Positions 54,922 through 64,000 of a stretch of DNA of 64,000 bases are shown here, piece after piece. This stretch comes from Pseudomonadota bacterium (GTDB lineage: Bacteria > Myxococcota_A > Bradymonadia > Bradymonadales > GCA-2716585): assembly GCA_005804885.1 (NCBI GenBank), contig SYOX01000207.1, positions 61,968 through 125,967 on the forward strand, read 5' to 3'. The first letter of the stretch is position 1; every line of letters starts with the position of its first letter. Under the pieces are notes generated by a model, which saw nothing but the letters and a program-made list of their open reading frames with translations, was not told the origin of the DNA and did no database searches. A program made the position numbers and the translations under genes.

Positions 54922-55410
54922 ATGGACGAAGAACTCAAGGCGCTCCTGGAGAGCGCGCAAGGCGAAGATTTCGACTGGAGGAACCTCCTGAGGGCCCTGC
55001 AGCACCGCGGCTACCCCAGCGGCAAGGAGGCCCTGAAGGCCCTCCGGGTGCGGATGAAGAGCTTCCAGACGGCGATGGAGGCCTCGACGCGGAATCTCCT
55101 CGCCGCCGAGGCCAAGGGCCTCTTCGCCAGGCACCCCAAGCTGGAGTCCTTCGCGTGGCACCAGTACACGCCCTACTGGATCGACGGCGACGCCTGCTCC
55201 TTCTCCAGCAACATGGGATACTGCTCGATCAATGATCTCAACTACTATAGCGAACCCGAAGATCCCGACCTTCAGACGGCCGCCAGGGATGTCCGCGAGA
55301 CGCTGGCGATCTTCGACGACGCCTACCTCATGTACCAGCTCTTCGGCGATCACAAGACCGTCAAGGTCAACCGACAAGGGATTTTTGTCGAAACCTATGA
55401 GCATGAATGA
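54922..55410 (+). CDS. Small protein of unknown function, paralogue of the next gene
   Basis: The protein has 162 residues. After a helical N-terminus, the segment FARHPKLESFAWHQYTPYWIDGD is followed by short beta strands and an acidic C-terminal helix (IFDDAYLMYQLFGDHKTVKV). The motif SFxWxQYTPYxxDGD is seen in small phage-associated proteins, but I know no function for it. GAGGGA precedes the ATG at 54922. It is the second of three genes; its stop overlaps the next start. Similarity to the following gene covers this motif and the C-terminal beta hairpin. Confidence 0.7.
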   Translation: MDEELKALLESAQGEDFDWRNLLRALQHRGYPSGKEALKALRVRMKSFQTAMEASTRNLLAAEAKGLFARHPKLESFAWHQYTPYWIDGDACSFSSNMGYCSINDLNYYSEPEDPDLQTAARDVRETLAIFDDAYLMYQLFGDHKTVKVNRQGIFVETYEHE

Positions 55411-55958
55411 TGACACAGCTCAACAAGAGACAGCTCACTAAAGCCGTGAAGATGGCTCAAGAGGCCCTCGCCACCGGGGACGAGCCCGAGCTCAACAAGC
55501 TCGCCGTCGAGCTCATCAAGCTCGGCCTGATGGAGGACGAGGGCGCCGAGGAGAGCCCGCTGGAGGCCTTCCAGCGGCGCAAGGCGCTCAAGAAGGAGCT
55601 CAGGGGAGAGGCCGCCCGGATCGCGCGCACGGTCTTCGAAGAGCGCGCACGGGAGATGTTCGACAACGACCCGGAGCTGCAGAGCTTCTCCTGGCGCCAG
55701 GGCACGCCTACGGAGACCCAGGAGTACAACCTCCCTGGCTTCATGCGGGTCCACTCCGAGACGCCCTCGATCAACGGCGTCGAGCAGGACTGGAGGAGCC
55801 CCAGGGACGAGGACGGCACCGCCGGCTCCGTCCGTCGGACGCTGGCCTACCTCTTCTGGACCACCGAGCTTGAGGACATGTTCGGCGACGGCTCCGAGGT
55901 CACCGTCCTGCGCGACGGGACCATCACCCGGGACTACTGGCACCCGCCCGATTACTGA
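55407..55958 (+). CDS. Small protein of unknown function, paralogue of the preceding gene
   Basis: The protein has 183 residues. A helical N-terminal half is followed by MFDNDPELQSFSWRQGTPTETQEY, which aligns with the equivalent motif in the preceding gene but has lost the TPYxxDGD residues, and by LFWTTELEDMFGDGSEVTVLRDGTI. The start overlaps the previous stop by four bases, so translation is probably coupled. An unusual feature is two consecutive ATG codons at 55407 and 55410. Confidence 0.7.
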   Translation: MMTQLNKRQLTKAVKMAQEALATGDEPELNKLAVELIKLGLMEDEGAEESPLEAFQRRKALKKELRGEAARIARTVFEERAREMFDNDPELQSFSWRQGTPTETQEYNLPGFMRVHSETPSINGVEQDWRSPRDEDGTAGSVRRTLAYLFWTTELEDMFGDGSEVTVLRDGTITRDYWHPPDY

Positions 55959-55992
55959 CGAAGGTTTGAGCGAACCGGCCTTCGTGGGCCTC

Positions 55993-56156
55993 ATACCAGA
56001 CCACAGCCGAGAGACTCACTTTGTGGGCGGTCCAGGCGGCGCCCTGAGCCAGGGCCATCACTGGGCGGTGCGATGCACCAGCCTCGCTCAGGCCCAGGCC
56101 CAGGCCATCCCCCTGTCCTCGCCCACAAAGCAACCCCTTCGTCTGTGGTCTGGTAT
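55993..56156. repeat. MITE-like inverted-repeat element, copy B
   Basis: 164 bp. It begins ATACCAGACCACAGCCGAGA and ends CTTCGTCTGTGGTCTGGTAT; its ends are inverted repeats over about 36 bp, closer to perfect than in copy A (44790-44945). The interior shares CTGAGCCAGGGCCATCACT and GGCCATCCCCCTGTCC with copy A. The gap 55959-56276 contains nothing else recognised. Confidence 0.87.
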
Positions 56157-56276
56157 CACGCGGCATCTTCGCGGCTGCGACAAGGCTCCGGGTCCAGCGG
56201 TCGCTCCTTGAGTCGAGATGGACAGATTTCATGGGGGCGCTGTCCCGCGCCATCGGTGCGCGGGGCTCGTGGGCGC

Positions 56277-59200
56277 TCAGTCTGGGTGGGACAGGAGACC
56301 TCGCGCCGGCAGGCTGGCGCCTTGCAAGGCGCGCACGCGCACGGCGAGGTAGCGGCCATCGAAGGTGGCGGGCAGGGCGTCGAGGCGAAGCAGGCCGGGC
56401 TGCCCCTGGGCGATCTGGATCGACATGATGGGGACCTCGGCGCGCAGCGGCAGGAGCGCCACCTCGATGAGCCCGTCGCCGGGCTCGGTGTCCACCTCGA
56501 CTTCAATGGACTGCCCCGCGACGAAGGCGCCTGAGAGGGGTCCGGTCAGGAGGAAGAGGTCGGTGTCGTCGAGCGCCTCGATGGCGAGCGGTTGAGGGGC
56601 TTCGGGCAGTCGGCAGGCGGCCTCCGGGTCCTCGGGCTGATCGACCTGGCCGCAGAGGGCGGCGAGCGTGTCGGGGCCGAAGGGGTCGGCGGGGAAGCGG
56701 TTGATGAGCATCTGCGCCGACTCCACCTCGAAGGGGACATCGAGCGCCCATTGACCTGAGCTGAGCGGGTGTTCCTGGAGCCTGGCCAGGCCGTCGATCT
56801 GCTCGGGGTTCCACCGCGTGCCGCGAGGCCATGCGCGCGAGCGTGTGGACAGCGGCAGGTCGAAGCCCAGGGGAGTTTCGAAGGTCAGCGCTCGGGGTGG
56901 AAGGCGCACGTCGAAGGTCAGGTCCAGCTCCATGCGATCGACCTTGCAGGGCTGGAGCGCGCTCAGCCGCCAGGGCACCTGCCCCGGCTGTTGAGCCGCG
57001 GAGGTCAGGGTGCGGGCGCTGCACGAGGGCAAGGGCGCGCGCACGAGGCGGGTGGCGGTCTCCAGGCGCGTGAAGTGGAGCAAGACTCTGAGATCGTTGG
57101 TGTTCGGGTCGACGCTCAGGATGTCGAGCTGGCCGTCGCGGTTGACGTCGCCGATGGACACTCCCCGGATGGTGTTGCCCATGCGCATCCTCAAGGGCGG
57201 CGCCAGCTGGCCTTCGCCGAGGCCGAGGTGGACGTGGAAGTTGTCGGTGCCGAAGAGTCGGACGAAGAGATCGAGCAGGCCGTCGCGGTTCAGATCGAAG
57301 AGGTCGACCCTTCCCGAGGGGGAGACGTCTGGCAAGAGGGGCAGCTCGGGGCCGAAGCCTCCCTGGCCGTCGCCGCGCATCCAGACGACGCCGGTGTCGA
57401 ACTGGCGTGGGAGGATGGCGTCGACGTCGCCGTCCTGATCGAGATCGCCGACGGCGACGTCGAAGGCGGGCACGCTCAACGGGATGCGGAGGGTCTCGCT
57501 GAAGGTGGCGTCGCCGCGCCCGATCAGGACCTTGAGGGCGCCGAGCCCGGCGAAGATCTCCACGACGACGAGATCGAGGTCGCCGTCGTGGTCGAGGTCA
57601 GCCAGCTGGACGTCCTGATGGCGGGTCGAGAGGGTCTGGTGGATGACGAAGGTGGCATTGCCGAGGCCTCTGAGGATCGTGATGAGGTTGCTGGATAGGC
57701 GGACGACGAGATCGAGGTGTCCGTCGGAGTCGAGGTCGCCGGCCCTGAACCTGGAGGGTGAGCCCGGGAGGTCGAGGAAGGCGGGCGTGGAGAAGCGCCG
57801 CGCGCCGAGCCCTCTCATCACGCCGAGCGTCCGGGTCTGGGCCAGGACGGTGACGATGTCGAGGTGGCCGTCGTGGTCAAGGTCTGCGACGACGACGTCG
57901 TTGGGGTCGTTGGAGATGGGCAGCGTCTGGCGATCGCTAAATCGGCCCTCGCCGTCGTTGTAGGCGACGGTGACGCTGTCGTTGCTGAGGTTGGGGGTGA
58001 TGGCGTCGAGGGCGCCATCCCGGTCGATGTCGGCGAGGGCGAGGTTCTGAGGCAGGTCGCCGATGAGAAAGCGCTCCTGGACGGCGAAGCGCCGGCCGGG
58101 CTGCGCGAAGAAGACGCCCAGGTTGTTTTCCCGGAGGCTGGAGACGACCATATCGGTGAGCTGATCGCCGTTGATGTCGCCCAGCGCGGCGTCGAGGGGT
58201 CCGTCGCCGACGGCGAGGGTCAGCGGGGTGACAAAGCGCCCGCGGCCTTCGCCGGTGAGGATGAAGACTCTGTCCTGGGTGTTCTGGACGGCGACGAGGT
58301 CGATGATCCCATCGCTGTTGATGTCGCCCGATTGCACGCCGAAGAGCCTGGTGCCGAGGAATACGAGGCGCGGCGCCTGCATGGAGCGTCGGCCGTCGTT
58401 GGTGTGAAGGGCGAGGTGTCCGGACTGGTGGCAGACGACGGCGACGTCGATGAGGCCGTCCTGGGTGAGGTCCGCGAGGTTCAGGGCGATGGGGCCGTCG
58501 CAGGTGGAGAGGCGCTGGGGCTCGTCGAAGGAGCCATCACCGCGCCCGTAGAGGATCTCGACGGCGTCGGTGTCGAAGGTGGCGGTGACCGCATCGAGGT
58601 GGCCGTCCAGATCGAGATCGGAGAGGGCGATGGGGATGGGGATGCTGCCGACGGGGTGTGCCTGTCGGGCCTCGAAGGTGCCGTCGCCGCGGCCGAGCAG
58701 CACGCCCACGGAGTTGGCGTTGGCTTCAGAGACGACGATGTCCAGGACGCCGTCCTCGTCCAGATCGCCCACGGCGACCGCGTTGGGCTCGTCGCCGACG
58801 GCGAAGGTCAGGGGCTGGGCGAAGCGCAGATCGCCGTCGCCGAGGAAGACGTTGACGTTGTCGCCCTCGGCGTTGGCGCTGACGAGATCGGGGATACCGT
58901 CGGCGTCGAGGTCGGCGGCTCGAACGCCCACCGGCAGGGTGCCAGTGGGGAGGGTGGCGGCGACTTCGAAGGCGCCCTCACCGATCCCTTGCAGGACGGT
59001 CAGGGTGTTGTCGCCAGCGTTGGGCGTGACGATGTCGTTGAGGCCGTCGCCGTCGAGATCGACGATGATGGGGGCGTAGGGTGACTCGCCGGTGGTCAGG
59101 GGAGGTTGCGCGGCGAGCGTGGTTTCGCAGGCGGTGTTGAGGACGTCGACGCGGATGGGGCCCGCGGCGTCCTCCCCCGAGAAGCCGTCGACCACGAGCC

Positions 59201-61955
59201 GGTAGCGGCCTTCGGGGAGGCCTTCGCCTTCGGGGGCGTCGGGGTGGTTGGAGCCGTAGAGGACCAGCTCGGTGCCGACGAGGCAGGCCACCTCGGCGCC
59301 GCTCTCGTTCAACGCGTAGATGGCGACGGGGTGATCGGCCTCGACGAGGATCTTCAGGCGCGTGTCGTGGTGGAGGCCAAAGCGGTAGACGAGCTCAGGG
59401 GCGCCGCCGCCGCCGCCGCAGGAGCCCGAGATGTCGTCGGGTCGGTTGCGGGTGTCGAGGCGCTGCCCGTGGATGCCGCAGCTCAGTTCGAAGGGGTCGT
59501 CCCACTCGCCGCCCACGCAGGCGACGCCGAGGCCGTCGCCTTCGGGGTCTTCCTGCATGGGGTTGAAGGTCAGGGGGCAGTTGTCCAGCCCGTTGACGAG
59601 GCCGTCTTCGTCCATGTCGCCGTCGCAGCGGTCGCCCGCGCTGTCACCGTCGAGGTCGATCTGGTCGGGGTTGAAGTCGTTGGGGCAGTTGTCGACCAGA
59701 TCCAGGGTCCCGTCGCGATCGCGGTCGCTGTGGGGCTGGCGCAGGAGCGTGATGGGGTTGTCCAGGAGGGCCTGGCCGTCCAGCGTGAAGCCATCGCCCT
59801 CGAACTCGATGGAGACGTCGCGGGGGATGAAGTCGTCGCGGCTGAGCGAGAGGGTGTGGCCGCGAGGCAGGGCCTGGAAGACGAAGCGGCCGTCGCTGTC
59901 GCTCAGGGTCGCGTCCACGAGCGCGCCCTCATGGCGGAGCCTCACGGTGACGTCGCCGTGGTCTGTCTCGCCGTCGAGCACGACGCGCCCGACGAGGGAG
60001 GCGGCGACGGGGGTCAGCGCGATGATCCCCAGATCGTTGTCGCCGACGTCGAGCGTGATCAGCCGGTGGACGGGCAGGTGGCCCTCGACCTCGACGCTCA
60101 GGCCATAGAGGCCCGGCACGAGGGCTTCGAGCGCGAAGTGGCCGGTGCTCTGGGCGGGCAGCGGGAGGTCGATCTCGCCGACCAGGGTCACGCTGGCCGC
60201 CGAGAGGTCAAAGGGGGACACCGAGGTGCTCAGCTGGCCCCGCAGGGTGGCGCTGCGATCGGGCTGGAGGGAGATGCCCTCGAAGCTCTCCAGGGCCTCG
60301 TCGAGGACTTCGAAGCGCTCTCTGAGGCTGCTCCAGGTCACCTCGACGCTCTGGGAGACAAAGCCGTGTCGGGTGATCTGCAGGGTGTGGTCGCCGCGGG
60401 CGGTCTGGAGGATGAAGTTGCCATCGACGTCGGTGGTGCCGATGTCGGCCAGGACGTTGCCGAGCAGCCCGCGCACGGTGATGCCGGAGTGGTCCGAGCG
60501 CCCGGAGAGCCTGGCGAGCCCGCGCATGGTGACGGCGGCGTTGTCCTCGCCGAGCTCGGCGGTGAGGATCAGAGTGCCAAGGTCGTTGTCGCCGGCCTCC
60601 AGGATGAGGGGCAGGGTCTGGCGCCGGTGGGCGCTGGCGTCGATGTCCAGCACGTAGGCGCCGGGGACGACGTTGCGGGTCGAGATAAAAACCCCGTCCG
60701 GTTGGACGCTGACCGGGGTGCGGCCGCGCTCGGAGATCAAGACCGCGCTGCGGACGGACGCGCTCCAGTCCTCGACGTCGAGACGGTCGCTGCCGAGCTG
60801 TCCGCTCAAGGAAGCCGAGAGATCAGGGACTAGCGCGACTTCGAAGCCCTCCAGAGGGTCGTCGCCGACCTCGAAGCGGGCCTCAGCTTCGTCCCAGCGC
60901 ACCTCGATCTCGGCCGGCAGGTGGCCCTGGTGGGAGAAGCGCAGCCTGTGGTCGATGCGGGAGGCCTGGAGGGCGAAGTCGCCCTGCACGTCGGTCTGGG
61001 CCGACAGGACGGTCACGCCGCCGACCGTGGCCTGGACCAGTATCCCCTGGTGCGCCTCCTGGCCCTGGAGGTGGACGCTGCCCCGCATGATCGCGGCCTC
61101 CTCGACGTCCTCGGCCTGGGGTGTCAGGACCAGGACGCCGACGTCGAAGGACACCTGATCGGCAGGGGCGACGAAGAGGCGCTCCAGAGCGACGAAGCCC
61201 GGCCACTCGACGCGCAGGCCGAAGGAGCCGCCGGAGGCGAGCGCTTGATCGAAGACGAAGCGGCGCTCAGAGTCGAGGGGCACGGGGCTTTGAGCGCCGA
61301 GGAGGTAGACCCGGGCCAGCTCGACGCCCTGGTTGTCGAGGGCCGATCCGTCGACGACGCCGACGACGCTGGTGCCCGCCACGACCTCGTCGCAGACATT
61401 GCCGATGCCGTCGCCGTTGGCGTCGGCCTGATCGTTGTTGGCGCTCAGGGGGCAGTTGTCGACGCTGTCGGGGGCGCCGTCGTTGTCATCGTCATCGTCA
61501 CAGGCGTCGCCGAGGTCGTCGCCGTCGTGATCTTCTTGATCGACGTTCTGGATCTCGGGGCAGCGGTCTTCGGCGTCGGGGACGCCGTCGCGGTCACGAT
61601 CGGCCGCCACGTCGGTCTGGCACCTGCTCCGCAGGCAGACCTGGCCGAGGGCGCAGTCGCCGTCGCCGAGGCACTCCAGCGCGTAGCACTGGCCAGACTC
61701 CACGTCGCAGGCCTCGCCGGCGGCGCAGTCGCCGTCGCGGAGGCAAGGGCAGTCGGGGCCTTCGCACAGGCCGCTGTCGATGCAGCTGCCCAACAAGCAA
61801 GTCTGACCTTCCTGACAGTCGGTGTTGAGCCTGCAGCCAACTTCGAGCAGGGGCGCGGCGGCCTGCTCGCCGCAGCCAGCCCAGAGAGCAGCGGCGAGCA
61901 GGAGGACCAAACCATGCTTCAAGCCATCGCTTGAAGATGAACGGCGCGATTCCAT
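56277..61955 (-). CDS. Giant FG-GAP/VCBS-repeat lipoprotein, full length
   Basis: The protein has 1,892 residues. The signal ends in lipobox Cys28 (LWAGC). Cys-rich modules (about 35-110) are followed by thrombospondin type 3 repeats (about 115-200, RDRDGVPDAEDRCP; again about 738-800). Between them lie four or five repeated beta-sandwich modules with HSGITVRG/HQGILVQA-like and HTLQITRHGF-like motifs. A PPC-like domain (about 800-955) follows, then about 13 FG-GAP repeats (about 955-1625, D-L-D-x-D-G-x-x-D) and a beta-rich C-terminal region. The ATG at 61955 has GGAG upstream. The gene at 1-5182 has the same order throughout. Probably an outer-surface, calcium-stabilised binding protein. Confidence 0.92.
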   Translation of the reverse strand: MESRRSSSSDGLKHGLVLLLAAALWAGCGEQAAAPLLEVGCRLNTDCQEGQTCLLGSCIDSGLCEGPDCPCLRDGDCAAGEACDVESGQCYALECLGDGDCALGQVCLRSRCQTDVAADRDRDGVPDAEDRCPEIQNVDQEDHDGDDLGDACDDDDDNDGAPDSVDNCPLSANNDQADANGDGIGNVCDEVVAGTSVVGVVDGSALDNQGVELARVYLLGAQSPVPLDSERRFVFDQALASGGSFGLRVEWPGFVALERLFVAPADQVSFDVGVLVLTPQAEDVEEAAIMRGSVHLQGQEAHQGILVQATVGGVTVLSAQTDVQGDFALQASRIDHRLRFSHQGHLPAEIEVRWDEAEARFEVGDDPLEGFEVALVPDLSASLSGQLGSDRLDVEDWSASVRSAVLISERGRTPVSVQPDGVFISTRNVVPGAYVLDIDASAHRRQTLPLILEAGDNDLGTLILTAELGEDNAAVTMRGLARLSGRSDHSGITVRGLLGNVLADIGTTDVDGNFILQTARGDHTLQITRHGFVSQSVEVTWSSLRERFEVLDEALESFEGISLQPDRSATLRGQLSTSVSPFDLSAASVTLVGEIDLPLPAQSTGHFALEALVPGLYGLSVEVEGHLPVHRLITLDVGDNDLGIIALTPVAASLVGRVVLDGETDHGDVTVRLRHEGALVDATLSDSDGRFVFQALPRGHTLSLSRDDFIPRDVSIEFEGDGFTLDGQALLDNPITLLRQPHSDRDRDGTLDLVDNCPNDFNPDQIDLDGDSAGDRCDGDMDEDGLVNGLDNCPLTFNPMQEDPEGDGLGVACVGGEWDDPFELSCGIHGQRLDTRNRPDDISGSCGGGGGAPELVYRFGLHHDTRLKILVEADHPVAIYALNESGAEVACLVGTELVLYGSNHPDAPEGEGLPEGRYRLVVDGFSGEDAAGPIRVDVLNTACETTLAAQPPLTTGESPYAPIIVDLDGDGLNDIVTPNAGDNTLTVLQGIGEGAFEVAATLPTGTLPVGVRAADLDADGIPDLVSANAEGDNVNVFLGDGDLRFAQPLTFAVGDEPNAVAVGDLDEDGVLDIVVSEANANSVGVLLGRGDGTFEARQAHPVGSIPIPIALSDLDLDGHLDAVTATFDTDAVEILYGRGDGSFDEPQRLSTCDGPIALNLADLTQDGLIDVAVVCHQSGHLALHTNDGRRSMQAPRLVFLGTRLFGVQSGDINSDGIIDLVAVQNTQDRVFILTGEGRGRFVTPLTLAVGDGPLDAALGDINGDQLTDMVVSSLRENNLGVFFAQPGRRFAVQERFLIGDLPQNLALADIDRDGALDAITPNLSNDSVTVAYNDGEGRFSDRQTLPISNDPNDVVVADLDHDGHLDIVTVLAQTRTLGVMRGLGARRFSTPAFLDLPGSPSRFRAGDLDSDGHLDLVVRLSSNLITILRGLGNATFVIHQTLSTRHQDVQLADLDHDGDLDLVVVEIFAGLGALKVLIGRGDATFSETLRIPLSVPAFDVAVGDLDQDGDVDAILPRQFDTGVVWMRGDGQGGFGPELPLLPDVSPSGRVDLFDLNRDGLLDLFVRLFGTDNFHVHLGLGEGQLAPPLRMRMGNTIRGVSIGDVNRDGQLDILSVDPNTNDLRVLLHFTRLETATRLVRAPLPSCSARTLTSAAQQPGQVPWRLSALQPCKVDRMELDLTFDVRLPPRALTFETPLGFDLPLSTRSRAWPRGTRWNPEQIDGLARLQEHPLSSGQWALDVPFEVESAQMLINRFPADPFGPDTLAALCGQVDQPEDPEAACRLPEAPQPLAIEALDDTDLFLLTGPLSGAFVAGQSIEVEVDTEPGDGLIEVALLPLRAEVPIMSIQIAQGQPGLLRLDALPATFDGRYLAVRVRALQGASLPARGLLSHPD

Positions 61956-62038
61956 GGTGCTCCACCTCAACAGAAGAGCGATGTTTGACGAGACTCCTTG
62001 ATTAGAGGGATCGCGGCGATGGCCGTCAAGCCAATCGT

Positions 62039-62432
62039 CCAGGTTTGCTCAGTGAAGCCTGAAGTCCTGCCGCGCTCGACGATCGCCCCACGCTCCTCGC
62101 ACCGCCCCCGTTGGGGACGGGCTCGTCGGGTGGGGCTTGGATGCCCGGGGGGGGCTGCGCCCGTTGGGCGCAGGCCAGCGGGCGGACGAGCGCGGATCGT
62201 GGGGTTGGATCGCCGCGTCGAAGTGGGCCTGTGGATTGGGGTTTTCACGCCCCCTGGTGTCGACTTGGGTCGTGCGCGGGCCTGCGACCGCCAGGGCGCA
62301 GCCCACCCTGAGCTTCCAGCCCCACCCGACGAGCCCGTCCCCAACGGGGGCGGTGCGAGGAGCGTGGGGCGATCGGCGGGAGTGGGATGCCGTGGCGTCG
62401 CGGGCCTTGGAACCTTCACTGAGCAAACCTGG
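62039..62432. repeat. Palindromic repeat element, copy 2, with outer inverted repeat
   Basis: An outer pair CCAGGTTTGCTCAGTGAAG (62039-62057) and its exact reverse (62414-62432) encloses the element proper at 62080-62375. The element's arms are perfect for nearly 60 bp (CGATCGCCCCACGCTCCTCG, then CACCGCCCCCGTTGGGGACG, GGCTCGTCGGGTGGGGCT) and continue imperfectly inward. The central ~95 bp is inverted relative to copy 1 at 6038-6320. The copy lies just upstream of the FG-GAP lipoprotein gene. The remaining gaps, 61956-62038 and 62433-62516, show nothing recognised. Confidence 0.87.
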
Positions 62433-62516
62433 CCAATCGTCAGGAAGGGCTTCGGAAGGTGTCGCGGGCGTCGAGCCTGCCTCAGTGCGGACGAGGGAGC
62501 CAGCTTCGCGGAGCGT

Positions 62517-64000
62517 TCAGATGTTGATCGCGCCCAGGGCGCGGATCTCGGCGCCAGGGTCGATCTCCCGGTAGGACAGGACGGTGAGGTTGGGGATGAA
62601 GCGCTCGGTGAAGGTGCGCAGTTGCCGGCGCAGATCGGGCGGGGTGAGCAGGACCGGCAGCGTCTCTTGCGACGCCAGATCGCCGAAAGCCCGCTCCAGG
62701 TTGGCCAGCAGGGCGTTGGCGACGCCCGGATCCAGCGCGGAGCGCCCGTCGGGCGTCTGACCGCGCCTGAAGGCCATCTCGGCGCCCTGGCCCAGCGTCA
62801 AGACGCTCAAGACGCCGTCCTCGCCGCAATAGCGGCGGGTGATAGAGCGGCCGAGGGCCTGTCGGACGCGCTCGGTCAGGGCCTCGACGTCGCGGGTGGC
62901 GCCGCCGTGGTCGGCCAGCGTCTCGAGGATGGTGCGCAGATCGCGGATCGGGATCTGCTCGCGCAGCAGCTCGCGCAGGACCTTGACGATCTCGCCGACG
63001 CTGAGGATCTGGGGCACGAGCTCCTCGATGATCTTGGGGTGGGCCTCGCCGACCATGTCGAGGAGCTCCTGGACCTCCTGGCGGCCGATCAGCTCGTGGG
63101 AGTAGCGGCGCAGCAGCTCGGCCAGGTGGGTGACGAGGACGGCCGAGGGCTCCACGACGGTGTAGCCGCTCAGCTCGGCCACGTCGCGGTCGTGGCCCGG
63201 GATCCAGAGCGCGGGCAGGCCGAAGGCCGGCTCGTGGGTGGGGACGCCCTCCAGCGGGCGCTCCGCGATCCCAGGGTCGATGGCCAGGATCCGGTCGACC
63301 ATCAGCTCGCCGCCGCCGACAGGCTCGCCCTTGAGCAGGATCTTGTACTGGGAGGGCTGCAGGGCGAGGTCGTCGCGGATGTTGACCGCCGGGAGGATGA
63401 AGCCGAGCTCATGGGCGAGGTTGCGGCGCAGGCCGCCGATGCGGTCGAGGAGGTCGCCGCCGTCGCGGGTGTCGATCAGGGGCACGAGGCCGTAGCCGAC
63501 GTGCAGCTCCAGGAGGTTGATGGGCAGGGTCCGGCGCAGCTCCTCCTGGGGGCTGAGGGCTTCACCTTCCGACTCGGGGCTGGCGACGTCGGGGTCTTCG
63601 ACCTCGGTGGCGAGCATGGGGGCGACGAGGTGCCAGTTGTAGGCGATGAAGCCGGCGGCGCCGGCCAGGGCCCAGAAGATGATCAGGGGCATGCCGGGCA
63701 TCAGGCCGAAGCCGAAGAGCGAGGCCGACAGCAGGATGAAGGTCTTGCGGTGGCCGAAGAGCTGGCCGAGGATCGAGGCGCCCATCTCGCCGCGGCTGGA
63801 GGCGCGCGTGACGATGATGCCGGCGGCGATGGAGATGATCAGGCTGGGGAGTTGGCTCACGAGGCCGTCGCCGACGGTCAGGATGGTGTAGACCCTGGCG
63901 GCCTCGGCCGCCGGCATGCCCTGCTGGCCCACGCCGATGAGGAAGCCGCCGGCGACGGTGATGGCCGTGATCAGGAGCCCGGCGACGGCGTCGCCGCGGA
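62517..64000 (-). CDS. flhA: Flagellar export protein FlhA, 5' part outside the window
   Basis: About 494 C-terminal residues are present; the start lies beyond the right edge. The visible part begins in the membrane domain (DAVAGLLITAITVAGGFLIGV), continues with GDGLVSQLPSLIISIAAGIIVTR, two more helices, and the cytoplasmic export-gate domain (LELHVGYGLVPLID, RRNLAHELGFILPAVNIRDD, YTVVEPSAVLVTHLAELLRRY, IRDLRTILETLADHG). FlhA is the large export-gate subunit of the flagellar type III system. SctV of injectisomes is the alternative, but the motifs favour FlhA. No other flagellar gene is in the window. Its 3' end faces nothing but the repeat element. Confidence 0.92.
   Translation of the reverse strand, partial: RGDAVAGLLITAITVAGGFLIGVGQQGMPAAEAARVYTILTVGDGLVSQLPSLIISIAAGIIVTRASSRGEMGASILGQLFGHRKTFILLSASLFGFGLMPGMPLIIFWALAGAAGFIAYNWHLVAPMLATEVEDPDVASPESEGEALSPQEELRRTLPINLLELHVGYGLVPLIDTRDGGDLLDRIGGLRRNLAHELGFILPAVNIRDDLALQPSQYKILLKGEPVGGGELMVDRILAIDPGIAERPLEGVPTHEPAFGLPALWIPGHDRDVAELSGYTVVEPSAVLVTHLAELLRRYSHELIGRQEVQELLDMVGEAHPKIIEELVPQILSVGEIVKVLRELLREQIPIRDLRTILETLADHGGATRDVEALTERVRQALGRSITRRYCGEDGVLSVLTLGQGAEMAFRRGQTPDGRSALDPGVANALLANLERAFGDLASQETLPVLLTPPDLRRQLRTFTERFIPNLTVLSYREIDPGAEIRALGAINI

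Noticed and set aside
56277..61955. Long plus-strand open frames opposite the second FG-GAP gene (for example 59106-60833)
   Set aside because: These are antisense shadows of the repeat-rich coding strand, with the same explanation as at 65-3979.
62517..64000. SctV-type injectisome protein
   Set aside because: The visible motifs, including the export-gate sequence and VTR-containing membrane loop, fit FlhA better, and no other injectisome gene is in the window. Not fully excluded because the 5' part is missing.

Overview
The window is a very GC-rich bacterial chromosome segment of myxobacterial or deltaproteobacterial type. This is inferred from several traits together: many Cys-rich lipoproteins with thrombospondin type 3 and FG-GAP/VCBS repeats, the Asp/Cys metal-binding motif typical of Myxococcota inside a sulfatase, Hanks-type Ser/Thr kinases fused to sensory or enzyme domains, and a PutA of about 1,000 residues. 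There are no rRNA genes, recognisable tRNA genes, transposases, phage structural genes or CRISPR arrays. The one RNA gene recognised is a tmRNA (ssrA) with proteolysis tag ANDYEGYAMAA.

Layout. 1-5907: a giant FG-GAP lipoprotein that leaves the left edge, preceded by a START-domain secreted protein. 6038-6320: a palindromic repeat element. 6349-6763: tmRNA and its terminator. 7016-17440: a divergent cluster. On the minus strand it holds a CDP-alcohol phosphotransferase, a nucleotidyltransferase, a metallophosphoesterase and a B12-type radical SAM enzyme. On the plus strand it holds a glycosyltransferase-like protein, a second radical SAM enzyme, a DUF547 lipoprotein, an exported protein and a PQQ-propeller lipoprotein. 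17441-18227: a large palindromic array of 35-bp repeats between convergent genes. 18228-26701: membrane sulfatase, bifunctional PutA, pentapeptide-repeat protein and WD40 lipoprotein. 26936-32640: DUF368 (PopT-like) transporter, a kinase/PEGA/FGE fusion and a Tat-type exported protein. 32650-42082: apolipoprotein N-acyltransferase, a tightly coupled four-gene operon (AGPS/GlcD-like, GlcE-like, GlcF-like, diacylglycerol kinase) and two unknown genes. 42261-49948: a Cys-rich lipase-like lipoprotein, an unknown protein with an internal duplication, a Ser/Thr kinase with a DUF4388-like tail and a leucine-rich-repeat protein. 49958-55958: a giant propeller lipoprotein, a second leucine-rich-repeat protein and three small genes (DUF6915-like plus two tandem paralogues). 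56277-61955: a full-length paralogue of the giant FG-GAP lipoprotein, followed by a second copy of the palindromic element. 62517-64000: the 3' part of flhA.

Together the genes concern the cell envelope: lipoproteins and the enzyme that triacylates them, polyprenyl-phosphate recycling, polar head-group and possibly ether-lipid chemistry, and surface calcium-binding proteins. The most unusual DNA-level signals are three families of inverted-repeat elements. One is present twice with arms in the same orientation but the central ~95 bp inverted. Another is a mirror-symmetric array of seven plus seven 35-bp units. The third is a MITE-like element in two copies. The most interesting gene-level candidates are the CDP-alcohol/radical-SAM cluster and the four-gene flavoprotein/diacylglycerol-kinase operon.
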